Source: an uncultured Clostridia bacterium (GTDB lineage: Bacteria > Bacillota > Clostridia > Christensenellales > CAG-138). From it: DNA of 64,000 nucleotides. This document shows positions 32,356 to 40,817 of this stretch, piece by piece. Numbering within the stretch: the first letter of the stretch is position 1; each line of letters begins with the position of its first letter. The position numbers and the translations under genes are program-made. The stretch spans positions 111,261 through 175,260 of the forward strand of contig CAKTYU010000002.1 of NCBI GenBank assembly GCA_934633985.1, in the 5' to 3' direction. The notes below the pieces were generated by a model, which did not search any database, was not told the origin of the DNA, and saw only the letters and a list, made by a program, of their open reading frames with translations.

Positions 32356-33066
32356 ATGGAACTGGAATTTGCGAGACTGCAAAGGCTCAATAAGCTGCAA
32401 GAGGCGATAGGCTACAAATTTAAAGACGCGGAGCTTTTGAACACAGCCCTCACCCATACGTCCTATGTTAAGGGCGACGGCAACGGCAGCGTACACAACG
32501 AAAGGCTGGAGTTTTTGGGCGATGCGGTGCTGGAGCTGTGCGTGAGCGAAAAGCTGTACAGGGAATACCCGGAGCTAAACGAGGGCATGATGACGAGGGT
32601 GCGCTCCCTTTCGGTATGCGAGGGCGCGCTGCATAAGTCGGCCGTGGGATTTGGTTTGGGCAGTTACCTGCTGCTGAGCCACGGCGAGGAACATTCCGGC
32701 GGCAGGAGCAAGCCCTCCATATTGGCGGACGCGATGGAGGCGGTGATAGGCGCCGTATTTCTGGACGGCGGCATGGGAGAGGCGAAAAGGCTGGTGCTGC
32801 ACGCGGTGGAGGGCCATATAGGGCGCGCGGTGCGCAACGTGAACACAAAGGACTATAAGACGCTGCTGCAGGAGCATGTGCAGAAGCAGCATCAGGGAAA
32901 CGTTACGTATGACCTTATAGACACCTCCGGCCCGGACCATCAAAGGGTATTCACCCTTCAGGCGGTCATAGCCGGGGAGCCGAAGGGAATAGGCAGCGGC
33001 GGAAGCAAGCAGGAGGCGGGGCAGAGGGCGGCCAAGGCCACCTTAGAGGGCCTCGGACTGCTGTAA
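32356..33066 (+). CDS. rnc: Ribonuclease III
   Basis: Cuts double-stranded RNA in rRNA precursors and structured mRNAs. The 236-aa chain has the catalytic signature ERLEFLGDAVLEL and the second acidic motif EAVIGAVFLDGG. A C-terminal dsRNA-binding domain (about 165-235) ends GGSKQEAGQRAAKATLEGL. ATG 32356 is chosen for GGAGGAAG upstream. The acpP-rnc-smc-ftsY order is standard in Firmicutes. The 14-bp stem just upstream could be a site for its own enzyme, an autoregulation known for rnc in other bacteria, but only inferred here. Confidence 0.97.
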   Translation: MELEFARLQRLNKLQEAIGYKFKDAELLNTALTHTSYVKGDGNGSVHNERLEFLGDAVLELCVSEKLYREYPELNEGMMTRVRSLSVCEGALHKSAVGFGLGSYLLLSHGEEHSGGRSKPSILADAMEAVIGAVFLDGGMGEAKRLVLHAVEGHIGRAVRNVNTKDYKTLLQEHVQKQHQGNVTYDLIDTSGPDHQRVFTLQAVIAGEPKGIGSGGSKQEAGQRAAKATLEGLGLL

Positions 33067-33100
33067 ATAATAAGCCCACATTGACGCAGAGGTTGGAATA

Positions 33101-36100
33101 TTGCGGTTAACAAAAATAGAGATCAACGGATTTAAATCCTTCGCTAAAAAGACCGAGATACAGGTCGAAAAGGGAATAACGGCCATAATAGGCCCAAACG
33201 GCAGCGGCAAGAGCAATATAGCCGACGCCGTGCGCTGGGTTTTGGGCGAGCAGAGCGCGAGGGCGCTGCGCGGCAACAGGATGGAGGACGTCATATTCAA
33301 CGGCACCGAGCAGCGCAAGCCCCAGTCCTTCTGCGAGGTGACGCTGATATTCGACAATTCGGACGGCAGGCTGCCCACGGACTTTACCGAGGTGAGCGTT
33401 ACCCGCCGGGTATACAGGAGCGGCGAAAGCGAATATCTTATCAACAACACACAGTGCAGGCTCAAGGACATAGGCGAGCTTTTTCGGGATACCGGCATAG
33501 GCAGGGAGGGCTATTCCATAATAGGCCAGGGCAAGGTGGAGGAGATACTTTCAAATAAATCAAACGACCGCCGAAACGCCTTTGAGGAGGCGGCGGGCGT
33601 TATGAAGTACAGGGTGCGCAAGGAGGAGGCCGAGCGCAAGCTGGATAATACGAGAAAAAACCTTATCCGCCTCAACGACATACTCGAGGAGCTGAGCCGG
33701 CAGATAGGCCCCCTGGAGGAGCAGAGCGCCGCGGCGAGGCAGTACCTTAAGCTGAGGGACGAGCTGAAGGAGATAGAGGTGAACGTGTTCCTCTATCAGT
33801 ACGACAAGCTCAACGAGAGGATAACCGCCCTTGCAGGAAGCATGGAGCAGTACGCCGAGGCCATAGGGCAGTCCGCCGGCATAGAGTCAGCGCTGGCTGC
33901 GGACTGCGCCGCCGAGGAGGAGAAGGAGCGCAGCCTAAACGCCGCCATAGGCGAGATACAGTCGAGGCTTCTGGCTGCGACGACCGGAGTGGAAAACCGC
34001 ACGGGCGAGGCAAAGGTGGCCCGGGAGCGCATGGCGAACATCGCAAGGGAAAGAGAGCGCCTTGAAGCCGCCGCCGAAGAGGACAGGGCGAGGCTTGACG
34101 AGCTGAAAAAGGCCATAGACGAGGCCGCCAGCAGGAGCAGCGACACGGAGGAGACAAAGAAAAGGGAACAGGCAAGGCTTGCCGATACGGAGGAGCAGCT
34201 TGCCGGCATACAGGCGGAAATATCGGATAAGGAGCAGCTTCTGGAAAGCCAGAAGAACAGCATGATAGAGGCGATGAACCGCCTGTCCGATGCAAAGAGC
34301 AGGCTTTCGAGGCTGGAGGCCATAAAGACGACGCTGCTGGGCCGCATAGACTCCATAAATCAAAGCATGGCAGCCATATCCGAGGAGGGGGAGAAGCTAT
34401 CCCACGAATACGATCAGGTGTATGGCAGCTACTGCGAGATAAAGCAGGGCTATGACGGCAAAAACGCGGAGCGCATGGCGGCCATAGCCAGCCTTAACGA
34501 GCTTAACGCAAGGCTCAAGCGGGACGTCGAGGGCATACGCGCCCTCGAGCAGCAAATAGAGGCGGAAAGCTCAAGGATAAAGGTGCTTCAGGAGATGAAG
34601 CGCGCATACGAAGGGTACTATTCAAGCGTCCGCAACGTCCTGAGGGACGCGGCGAGGGACCCGCGCCTCGGCAAATGTATAGAGGGGGTAGTGGCGGAGC
34701 TCATACGCGTCCCCTCCGAGTATGAGAGCGCGATAGAGATGACGCTTGGCTCCACCTTACAGAACATAGTTACCCCTACCGAGCAGGACGCAAAGCAGGT
34801 GATAGGATACCTGCGCTCAAGGCAGTACGGAAGGGCGACCATGCTGCCGGTCTCCAGCATGCGTCCGAGGCTGCTGAGCAATGACGAAAGGTCAATGTGC
34901 AACGTGGAGGGCTTTATAGGCGTAGCCTCCGACCTCGTATCCTTTGATGAGAGATACAGGGGCATATTTGAAAACCTTCTTGGCCGCACGATAGTGGTGA
35001 AGGATCTTGACGCAGGCATCGCCATAAACAAGCGTGCGAGGTCGTCCTTCAGAATAGCTACATTAAAGGGCGATATAATAAACCCCGGCGGCAGCATGAC
35101 CGGCGGAAGCACCCAAAAGCGGGAGTTCAGCCTGATAGGCCGCGAGAGGGAGATAGAGACCATAACGGCGGCGCTGAAAAAGCAGCGGGAGCAGCTCGAA
35201 GCGTCCAAATCCGAGCGTGAAGGGCTGGAGCGGGATATAGCCCGTGCCGGCGAGGCCGTGGAGAGAGCGTCAGAGGCTCTGCACGCGGCGGATGTGGAGC
35301 TTGCCACGCACCGCGAAAAGGTGGACGTGGTGCAAAAGTACGTCGAGGACAACCGCGAGGAGCTGGAGCAGGCCAAGTTAGAGCTGGCCCAGATAAACGA
35401 CAACATAGAAAATATAGACGAGCAGTACCGCGAAGCCAATGAGGACCGCTCCCAATGGGAGCAGGGCAACGTGGCGAGCCAGGACGACATAAGGAAGCTC
35501 CAGGAGGAGCTGAACAGGCTCCGCACAGAGGCCGCAGGCATAAACGACAGGGCTACCGAGCAAAAGGTGGCCTTGATGGCGCTGGAAAAAGAGGCCAACG
35601 CCGCCGAGAGCGAGGCGAGGCGCATGGAGCGCGAGGCCGACGGCGTTATGGCGGCAATAAAGCGCGGCAAGGACGAGATAGAGCAGGGCAGCAGGAGCTT
35701 CCTCGAGCTGCAAAAGCAGGCCGCCGCGCTGGACGACAGCATATCCTCCGAGCGCATGGATGTGGACAGGCTAACGGATCAGCTTCATACCATGGAGGAG
35801 GAGCGGGCGAAGCGGCTGAGCTCCGTAGACGAGCTGCGGGAGCGGAGGGACCATATCTCCGCAGAGCTCAACGACATAAGGGAGCGCAGACACAGGGCGG
35901 AGCTCAGCCTGAACAAGGCGCAGCTGGAATTGCAGAACATGCAGGACAGGATATGGTCGGATTATGAGCTCACCTACGAGAACGCCCAGCCCATGCGGCG
36001 GCAGATAGCAGTGACCGCCTCGCACATACGGGTGGACGAGCTTAAAACGGCAATACGCGCCCTCGGCGATGTAAACGTGGGAGCCATAGAGGATTATAAG

Positions 36101-36658
36101 AACGTCAGGGAGCGCTACGATGAGCTCAGCGCCCAGTATGACGACCTCACCAAGGCGGAGGCGGATCTGCAGGTGCTCATAACCGACCTCGTTTCCACCA
36201 TGGAGGAGGAGTTCCGCAGGCAGTTCGCACTTATACAGCAAAACTTCTCGCAGGTATTCGTAGAGCTGTTCGGCGGAGGGAAGGCGGAGCTGATACTTTC
36301 CGACAAGGAGGACATACTCAACTGCGATATAGACATAATCGCGCAGCCCCCGGGGAAAAAGCTGCAGCTCCTTTCGCTGCTGTCCGGCGGCGAGCGGGCG
36401 CTTACCGCAATAGCGCTGCTTTTCGCCATACTGAAGCTGAAGCCCACGGCCTTCTGCATACTGGACGAGATTGAGTCTGCGCTGGACGACGCCAACGTTA
36501 CGAATTTTGCGGAGTATGTCCGCAGCTATTCCGACGATACCCAGTTCATACTGATAACACACAGGAAGGGCAGCATGGCGGTGTGCGATTCGCTTTACGG
36601 CGTGGCCATGGAGGAGCGGGGCGTATCCAAGGTGGTATCCGCAAAATTTACCGCATAA
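33101..36658 (+). CDS. smc: Chromosome segregation protein SMC
   Basis: Condensin ATPase that organises and separates chromosomes with ScpA/ScpB. The 1185-aa protein has an N-terminal ATPase half with Walker A GPNGSGKSN. Two long coiled coils (about 170-500 and 680-1000) flank a hinge at about 520-640 with GGSMTGGSTQKREFS near its end. The C-terminal half carries LLSGGERALTAIAL and Walker B CILDEIESALDDAN. The start is TTG at 33101 behind GAGGTTGGA. It lies between rnc and ftsY. No internal stop or frameshift is seen over 3.5 kb. Confidence 0.98.
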   Translation: MRLTKIEINGFKSFAKKTEIQVEKGITAIIGPNGSGKSNIADAVRWVLGEQSARALRGNRMEDVIFNGTEQRKPQSFCEVTLIFDNSDGRLPTDFTEVSVTRRVYRSGESEYLINNTQCRLKDIGELFRDTGIGREGYSIIGQGKVEEILSNKSNDRRNAFEEAAGVMKYRVRKEEAERKLDNTRKNLIRLNDILEELSRQIGPLEEQSAAARQYLKLRDELKEIEVNVFLYQYDKLNERITALAGSMEQYAEAIGQSAGIESALAADCAAEEEKERSLNAAIGEIQSRLLAATTGVENRTGEAKVARERMANIARERERLEAAAEEDRARLDELKKAIDEAASRSSDTEETKKREQARLADTEEQLAGIQAEISDKEQLLESQKNSMIEAMNRLSDAKSRLSRLEAIKTTLLGRIDSINQSMAAISEEGEKLSHEYDQVYGSYCEIKQGYDGKNAERMAAIASLNELNARLKRDVEGIRALEQQIEAESSRIKVLQEMKRAYEGYYSSVRNVLRDAARDPRLGKCIEGVVAELIRVPSEYESAIEMTLGSTLQNIVTPTEQDAKQVIGYLRSRQYGRATMLPVSSMRPRLLSNDERSMCNVEGFIGVASDLVSFDERYRGIFENLLGRTIVVKDLDAGIAINKRARSSFRIATLKGDIINPGGSMTGGSTQKREFSLIGREREIETITAALKKQREQLEASKSEREGLERDIARAGEAVERASEALHAADVELATHREKVDVVQKYVEDNREELEQAKLELAQINDNIENIDEQYREANEDRSQWEQGNVASQDDIRKLQEELNRLRTEAAGINDRATEQKVALMALEKEANAAESEARRMEREADGVMAAIKRGKDEIEQGSRSFLELQKQAAALDDSISSERMDVDRLTDQLHTMEEERAKRLSSVDELRERRDHISAELNDIRERRHRAELSLNKAQLELQNMQDRIWSDYELTYENAQPMRRQIAVTASHIRVDELKTAIRALGDVNVGAIEDYKNVRERYDELSAQYDDLTKAEADLQVLITDLVSTMEEEFRRQFALIQQNFSQVFVELFGGGKAELILSDKEDILNCDIDIIAQPPGKKLQLLSLLSGGERALTAIALLFAILKLKPTAFCILDEIESALDDANVTNFAEYVRSYSDDTQFILITHRKGSMAVCDSLYGVAMEERGVSKVVSAKFTA

Positions 36659-36679
36659 CACTCAAAGGAGGGAATACAA

Positions 36680-37579
36680 ATGGCGGGCTTTTTTGACAGG
36701 CTTAAGCAGGGGCTTTCCAAGACGGGCAGCGGCATAGCGGCCATATTTGCGGGCTCCGGCATAAACGATGAGTTTTATGAGGAGCTGGAGGAGGCCCTCA
36801 TAATGGCGGATGTGGGCATGGCGACTACCGATAAGCTGCTTAACGGCCTGCGGGACGCAGTTTCAAAAAAGAAGCTAAAGGAGCGTTCAGAAGCGAGGGA
36901 GGAGCTTATAAGCCTGCTGTCTGAGCTGATGCGGCCCGAAAAGCCCTTCTTGGACGGGGCGGACAAGGCCGTAATAATGGCGGTTGGCGTAAACGGCGTA
37001 GGCAAGACCACCTCCTTGGGCAAGATAGCCGCGTATTATAAAAATCAGGGCAGGGACGTAGTCCTTGCGGCGGCGGATACCTTCCGCGCAGCCGCTGCCG
37101 AGCAGCTCACCGTATGGGCCGAGCGCGCCGGCGTGCCGATAATAAAGCACGGCGAGGGCGCAGATCCGGCGGCGGTGGTGTTCGACGCGGCGGCCTCATT
37201 CAAGGCGCGAAACCGGGATATGCTGCTCTGCGATACGGCGGGCAGGCTGCACAATAAGAAAAACTTAATGAACGAGCTGGAAAAGATGCGCCGCGTGCTG
37301 GATAGGGAGCTTCCCGGCGTACCCGTGGAGGCGCTGATGGTGCTGGACGCCACCACCGGCCAGAACGCCATAGCCCAGGCGCGGGCCTTCGGCGAGTCCG
37401 CAGGGCTTACCGGCATAATACTCACCAAGCTCGACGGCACCGCAAAGGGCGGCGTCGCCGCGGCGGTAAAGGAAGAGCTCAATATACCCGTCCGCTTTGT
37501 GGGCGTGGGCGAGGGCATAGACGATATGCAGGCCTTTGACCCTGACGACTACGCGCGGGCGCTGCTTAGCGAAGAATGA
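36680..37579 (+). CDS. ftsY: Signal recognition particle receptor FtsY
   Basis: GTPase that docks the signal recognition particle at the membrane. The 299-aa protein is the short form, with almost no acidic A domain. NG-domain motifs are present: GVNGVGKTTSLGK (G1), DTAGRLHNKKNLM (G3) and TKLDGTAKGG (G4). A basic amphipathic start (FFDRLKQGLSKTGSGI) probably binds the membrane. The start follows AAAGGAGGG. Its partner Ffh is encoded at 40807. Confidence 0.97.
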   Translation: MAGFFDRLKQGLSKTGSGIAAIFAGSGINDEFYEELEEALIMADVGMATTDKLLNGLRDAVSKKKLKERSEAREELISLLSELMRPEKPFLDGADKAVIMAVGVNGVGKTTSLGKIAAYYKNQGRDVVLAAADTFRAAAAEQLTVWAERAGVPIIKHGEGADPAAVVFDAAASFKARNRDMLLCDTAGRLHNKKNLMNELEKMRRVLDRELPGVPVEALMVLDATTGQNAIAQARAFGESAGLTGIILTKLDGTAKGGVAAAVKEELNIPVRFVGVGEGIDDMQAFDPDDYARALLSEE

Positions 37580-37595
37580 AAGCAAAATGTGCAAT

Positions 37596-37620
37596 GGGCT
37601 GTGATATGCAGCCCGTTTTT
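37596..37620 (+). terminator. Terminator after ftsY
   Basis: GGGCTG (37596-37601) and CAGCCC (37609-37614) enclose a seven-base loop, then GTTTTT. Confidence 0.75.
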
Positions 37621-37702
37621 ATTTTAAGGATCGGCTCCTGTGAAACGTATTATAGGTGAAGGCCTTCGAAAGAAAAAAGCATTTGGCTGGAGGAATGGTA
37701 CC

Positions 37703-38204
37703 TTGAATCAAGCCCTGAGGACAAGGGAAGAGACGGAGGATATATACAGGCGCAACATAGACGCCGTGTACCGGGTGTGCATGCTGTTCTTTAAGGGCAG
37801 CAGGGCGGACGCCGAGGACGCGGCCCAAAGCACCTTCTTGAAGCTTATGAAAAGCCCCGTCAGGTTTGAAAACGCGGCGCATGAAAAGTCGTGGCTCATA
37901 GTCGTCGCGTCCAATATATGCAGGGATTCCTTGAGGTCGGGCTGGAAAACGCGGGTTCAGTTAGTTAGATGAGGAGTCGCTGAAGGGCATACCGGCGGAG
38001 GAAAGCTCGGGAGACCTGCTGCGGCAGGTAATGGAGCTTCCGGATAAATGCAAGACGGCGGTATATATGTACTATTACGAGGGCTATACCTCTGGGGAGA
38101 TAGCCGAGGCAATGGGCAGGAGCAGGGCGAGCGTGTGGGGATATCTTCACAGCGGGCGGAAGCTCCTGCGCGAGGCGCTGAAGGAGGAAGAGTATGAAGG
38201 ATAA
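37703..38204 (+). pseudogene. ECF-type RNA polymerase sigma factor, frameshifted by a 4-bp duplication
   Basis: The first frame (TTG 37703, GGAGG upstream; a GTG at 37640 is possible) encodes sigma region 2. It includes IYRRNIDAVYRVCMLFFKG, AEDAAQSTFLKL and KSWLIVVASNICRDSLR, and stops at 37970-37972. From about 37968 a second frame (+1) encodes the missing linker and region 4, with LLRQVMELPDKCKTAVYM, EGYTSGEIAEAMGRSRASVW and a stop at 38204. At the junction the bases TTAG occur twice in tandem (37961-37968). Removing one copy restores a single frame with VQLDEESLKG across the join and a 165-aa ECF sigma factor. Its end overlaps the anti-sigma gene start. It is either a recent knockout, a phase-variable gene, a sequencing error, or a programmed +1 shift at AGA-TGA. 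Confidence 0.88.
37959..37968 (+). repeat. Tandem 4-bp repeat (AGTT x2.5) at the sigma frameshift
   Basis: AGTTAGTTAG at 37959-37968. One unit too many explains the reading-frame change in the sigma factor gene. Confidence 0.9.
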
Positions 38205-39549
38205 GCGTTTTATAGAGGCTGTGAACGGGCTCAATATACGGGATCTTCGGCGCGAGGAGCTGCTCGGCGAAATATTCCTCAGGGCGGAGGCCGAAGAAAG
38301 GGAGCAGAAGTATATGAAAAAATCAAAAAGAAGCGGTAGGAGGGGCGCGTGCCCCTGGCGCACACTGGCACCCGTATTTGCGGTAGTGCTGATAATCGGC
38401 GCGGTGCTGCTGATCCCCAGCGTGGGCGAGGCGGTGAGCGGCTGGTTCGGCAGGCTTTTCGACAGGAACAAATACCTCGGCACGCTGCCTGAGAACCGGG
38501 CGAGTATGCCGGATGTGGAGGCGGCGATACAGATTCCGAAGGATAACGAGCAGGATTATACCATATACACTCTTGACGAAACGGATGAAGCCGCGGAATT
38601 CGCCGCGGCGAGGGCAAACCTCGGCTTTGACCCGTATGACCCAAAGGACTGGCAATGGCTCAAGGAGGCAAAGCCCAAGATAACCGACGTTCTCGTGGAA
38701 AGCGACAAGCTCACCGTAATGTCTTATCTTGAAACCGACCCAAGCCTGTTCTGGTATTACGGCGGTGGCACGACTCTGGACTGGCAAGGAGACGTTTTGC
38801 ATCTGAGCAGCGGCGCGAATAATTACAAATTGGAATTCAGATCTACCGGCATATACCCTCAGGACGGGTACTATGATTCAGCGAATGGGAAAATGGATGT
38901 CGAAAGGATAAAGAAGGACAAGGGCATAATACTCCACACCGAGTATGACCTGAAGGAAACCAACGTGCCGGAGGGCCATTACAGCGCGGTATTCACGTCG
39001 AGGATACTGGACTGTAAGGTGGACGTTATGGCGCAGTTCGCAACGATCGCCAAAATAGAACAGCGGTTCGAGCTGGATATAGACAGCCGAAACACCTCTA
39101 AGAAGGAAAGGGGCAGCGTACAGCTCAGCGGGAAGTATCCCCTTACGATGCTCGACCATGAAAATGACAGGATATACAATATCGAAAAGGAGCTAAGCGG
39201 GATAACGGTTAAGCCAGAGGCGGCTTTTAATGCCACAAGTATAGCTGTGAGCGTATCCTATGAATTTCCGGAGGGCTGGAGCGAGGCGGAAAAGAGCGCC
39301 TTCATATATGGATATGCGGGCAGATATAACGGACTCCACTACGAAGTAATGGTGGATGGGGAGAGTCTGGGAAAGGACGGAAAAGAATCGAATGGCGGAC
39401 AGGGATTGTTCAACTTCGAAATACCACTGACCTCGGACCAGCAGCAGAAGGCAAGCAGCATAGTGCTGAGACCGGTGTATGGCTGGAGCGATACCGAAAA
39501 TGGGGAAAGGAGTGTCGCGCTGGAGGGCTGCGACATAGTGATAAAATAA
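38194..39549 (+). CDS. Membrane anti-sigma-like protein (DUF4179-type) paired with ECF sigma
   Basis: A 451-aa protein that starts within the last codons of the sigma gene, behind AAGGAGGAAG. Residues 1-57 are cytoplasmic and charged (a candidate sigma-binding segment, with IRDLRREELLGEIFL). Residues 58-76 are a membrane helix. The large remainder is extracellular and beta-rich, with repeated DUF4179-like sandwich features. Position next to an ECF sigma, size and topology fit an anti-sigma factor/sensor. If the sigma gene is really broken, this protein has lost its cognate partner. The ligand sensed is unknown. No zinc-finger (ZAS) His/Cys motif is present. Confidence 0.8.
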   Translation: MKDKRFIEAVNGLNIRDLRREELLGEIFLRAEAEEREQKYMKKSKRSGRRGACPWRTLAPVFAVVLIIGAVLLIPSVGEAVSGWFGRLFDRNKYLGTLPENRASMPDVEAAIQIPKDNEQDYTIYTLDETDEAAEFAAARANLGFDPYDPKDWQWLKEAKPKITDVLVESDKLTVMSYLETDPSLFWYYGGGTTLDWQGDVLHLSSGANNYKLEFRSTGIYPQDGYYDSANGKMDVERIKKDKGIILHTEYDLKETNVPEGHYSAVFTSRILDCKVDVMAQFATIAKIEQRFELDIDSRNTSKKERGSVQLSGKYPLTMLDHENDRIYNIEKELSGITVKPEAAFNATSIAVSVSYEFPEGWSEAEKSAFIYGYAGRYNGLHYEVMVDGESLGKDGKESNGGQGLFNFEIPLTSDQQQKASSIVLRPVYGWSDTENGERSVALEGCDIVIK

Positions 39550-39563
39550 GCTGTTCAACACGC

Positions 39564-39586
39564 GGGGGCGAAACTGCCCCCTTTTT
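39564..39586 (+). terminator. Terminator after anti-sigma gene
   Basis: GGGGGC/GCCCCC stem (39564-39569 and 39576-39581), six-base loop, T5. Confidence 0.9.
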
Positions 39587-39645
39587 AATTGCGCGCAAAT
39601 GGTTTATAATTCTGTCCATGAAAACTTATATGAGGATTTATATTT

Positions 39646-40401
39646 ATGGAAGCTATCGCTAAAAAAGGGCTGAACTCAAACCAGCTAAAGCTCATCGCCA
39701 TAATCGCCATGACTGTCGATCACCTGACATGGGTGATATGGCCGGGGTACCAGACGGGGTGGCCGCAGCTTGCCCTGCACTGCGTCGGACGCATAACCGC
39801 CCCGATAATGTGGTTTTTCATAGCCGAGGGGTATCACTATACCCACAGCTTCAAAAAATACGCCCTGCGGCTGCTGCTGTTCGCGGTGATATCGCATTTC
39901 GCCTACACCTTCGCCTTTGGCATACCATTTATACCCTTCACTAAGACCGCCTTTAACCAGACCAGCGTGATATGGTCGCTGTTCTGGGGGCTCATGCTGC
40001 TCAAGATAAACGACAGCCGCAAGCTCAAGGGCTGGCAGATGGCCGTAATAGTAACGCTCGTGTGCCTTATATCCTTCTGCTCTGACTGGAGCTGCATAGC
40101 GACCGTAGCGATACTCTACATCGGCGCCTACCGGGGCAGCTTTAAGAAGCAGATGACATGGATGATGGTATGGGTCGCCGTATATGCCGCAGTGTATTTC
40201 TTCTTTATAGATAAAATATACGCCGCGGTGCAGCTCTTTGCCGCCCTTTCCATACCGCTGCTGAAGAGCTATAACGGGGAGCGGGGAAGCTGGAAGGGTA
40301 TTAAATGGCTGTTTTATATCTACTATCCTTCCCATCTTATCATATGCGGCATAATACGGCTGCTGCTCCACGGCAATATAAGCATAATGATAGGCGGCTA
40401 A
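39646..40401 (+). CDS. TraX family membrane protein
   Basis: A 251-aa protein with about eight membrane segments. It begins LNSNQLKLIAIIAMTVDHL, the hallmark of the TraX family, followed by GRITAPIMWFFIAEGY. F-plasmid TraX acetylates pilin, but chromosomal TraX proteins in Firmicutes have no assigned function; some resemble acyltransferases. It is flanked by terminators and promoters, so it is a single-gene unit. No conjugation genes lie nearby, so a plasmid-transfer role is not supported. The start follows TGAGGATT. Confidence 0.85.
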   Translation: MEAIAKKGLNSNQLKLIAIIAMTVDHLTWVIWPGYQTGWPQLALHCVGRITAPIMWFFIAEGYHYTHSFKKYALRLLLFAVISHFAYTFAFGIPFIPFTKTAFNQTSVIWSLFWGLMLLKINDSRKLKGWQMAVIVTLVCLISFCSDWSCIATVAILYIGAYRGSFKKQMTWMMVWVAVYAAVYFFFIDKIYAAVQLFAALSIPLLKSYNGERGSWKGIKWLFYIYYPSHLIICGIIRLLLHGNISIMIGG

Positions 40402-40407
40402 AAAAGC

Positions 40408-40435
40408 TTGACAGGAGAAGAAATATCCGTATAAT
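40408..40435 (+). promoter_or_regulatory. Sigma-A promoter for ylxM-ffh-rpsP operon
   Basis: TTGACA (40408-40413), 16-base spacer, TATAAT (40430-40435), 56 bases before the ylxM start. It is one of the closest matches to consensus in the window. Confidence 0.9.
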
Positions 40436-40490
40436 AGTATGAGTGTAAAACACTTATGCTTTACAGCTTGCGAGGAAAGGCGGTCTTACC

Positions 40491-40817
40491 TTGGAAAAGC
40501 ACGTTCGTCTGGGGCTGCTTCTGGATATATACGGCGAGCTGCTGACAGAGAGGCAGCAGTCCATACTTTTCCAGTCGGTAAACGAGGACTGCTCACTGGC
40601 TGAAATAGCCGAGAGGGAGGGAGTTTCCCGCCAGGCTGTACGGGACGCCATAATGAAGGCGGCGGACAACCTCGAGGGATATGAGAATAGGCTTAAGCTC
40701 ATGGAGAGGCGCATGGCGCTGATGAACGGGCTGGAAGAGCTGCAAAATATCTGCCACGATCCCGCCGTAAAGGCAAAGATCAGGGCATTGACGGAGATAT
40801 GCGAAGATGGCATTTGA
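40491..40817 (+). CDS. ylxM: YlxM/UPF0122 HTH protein, putative SRP-associated regulator
   Basis: A 108-aa protein with a sigma-region-4-like helix-turn-helix (SLAEIAEREGVSRQAVRDAI), preceded by GELLTERQQSILFQSV, the YlxM signature. In streptococci YlxM binds the SRP complex and affects its GTPase. It is encoded immediately before ffh in most Firmicutes. The start is TTG at 40491, with AGGAAAGGCGG upstream. It overlaps ffh by 11 bases. Confidence 0.93.
   Translation: MEKHVRLGLLLDIYGELLTERQQSILFQSVNEDCSLAEIAEREGVSRQAVRDAIMKAADNLEGYENRLKLMERRMALMNGLEELQNICHDPAVKAKIRALTEICEDGI

Noticed and set aside
37640..37702. GTG at 37640 as the sigma factor start
   Set aside because: The extra 21 residues are basic and unlike ECF N-termini, and only the TTG at 37703 has a well-spaced GGAGG.
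39646..40401. TraX protein as evidence of an integrated conjugative element
   Set aside because: No relaxase, type IV secretion, integrase or attachment repeats nearby, and the flanks are core genes in standard order.
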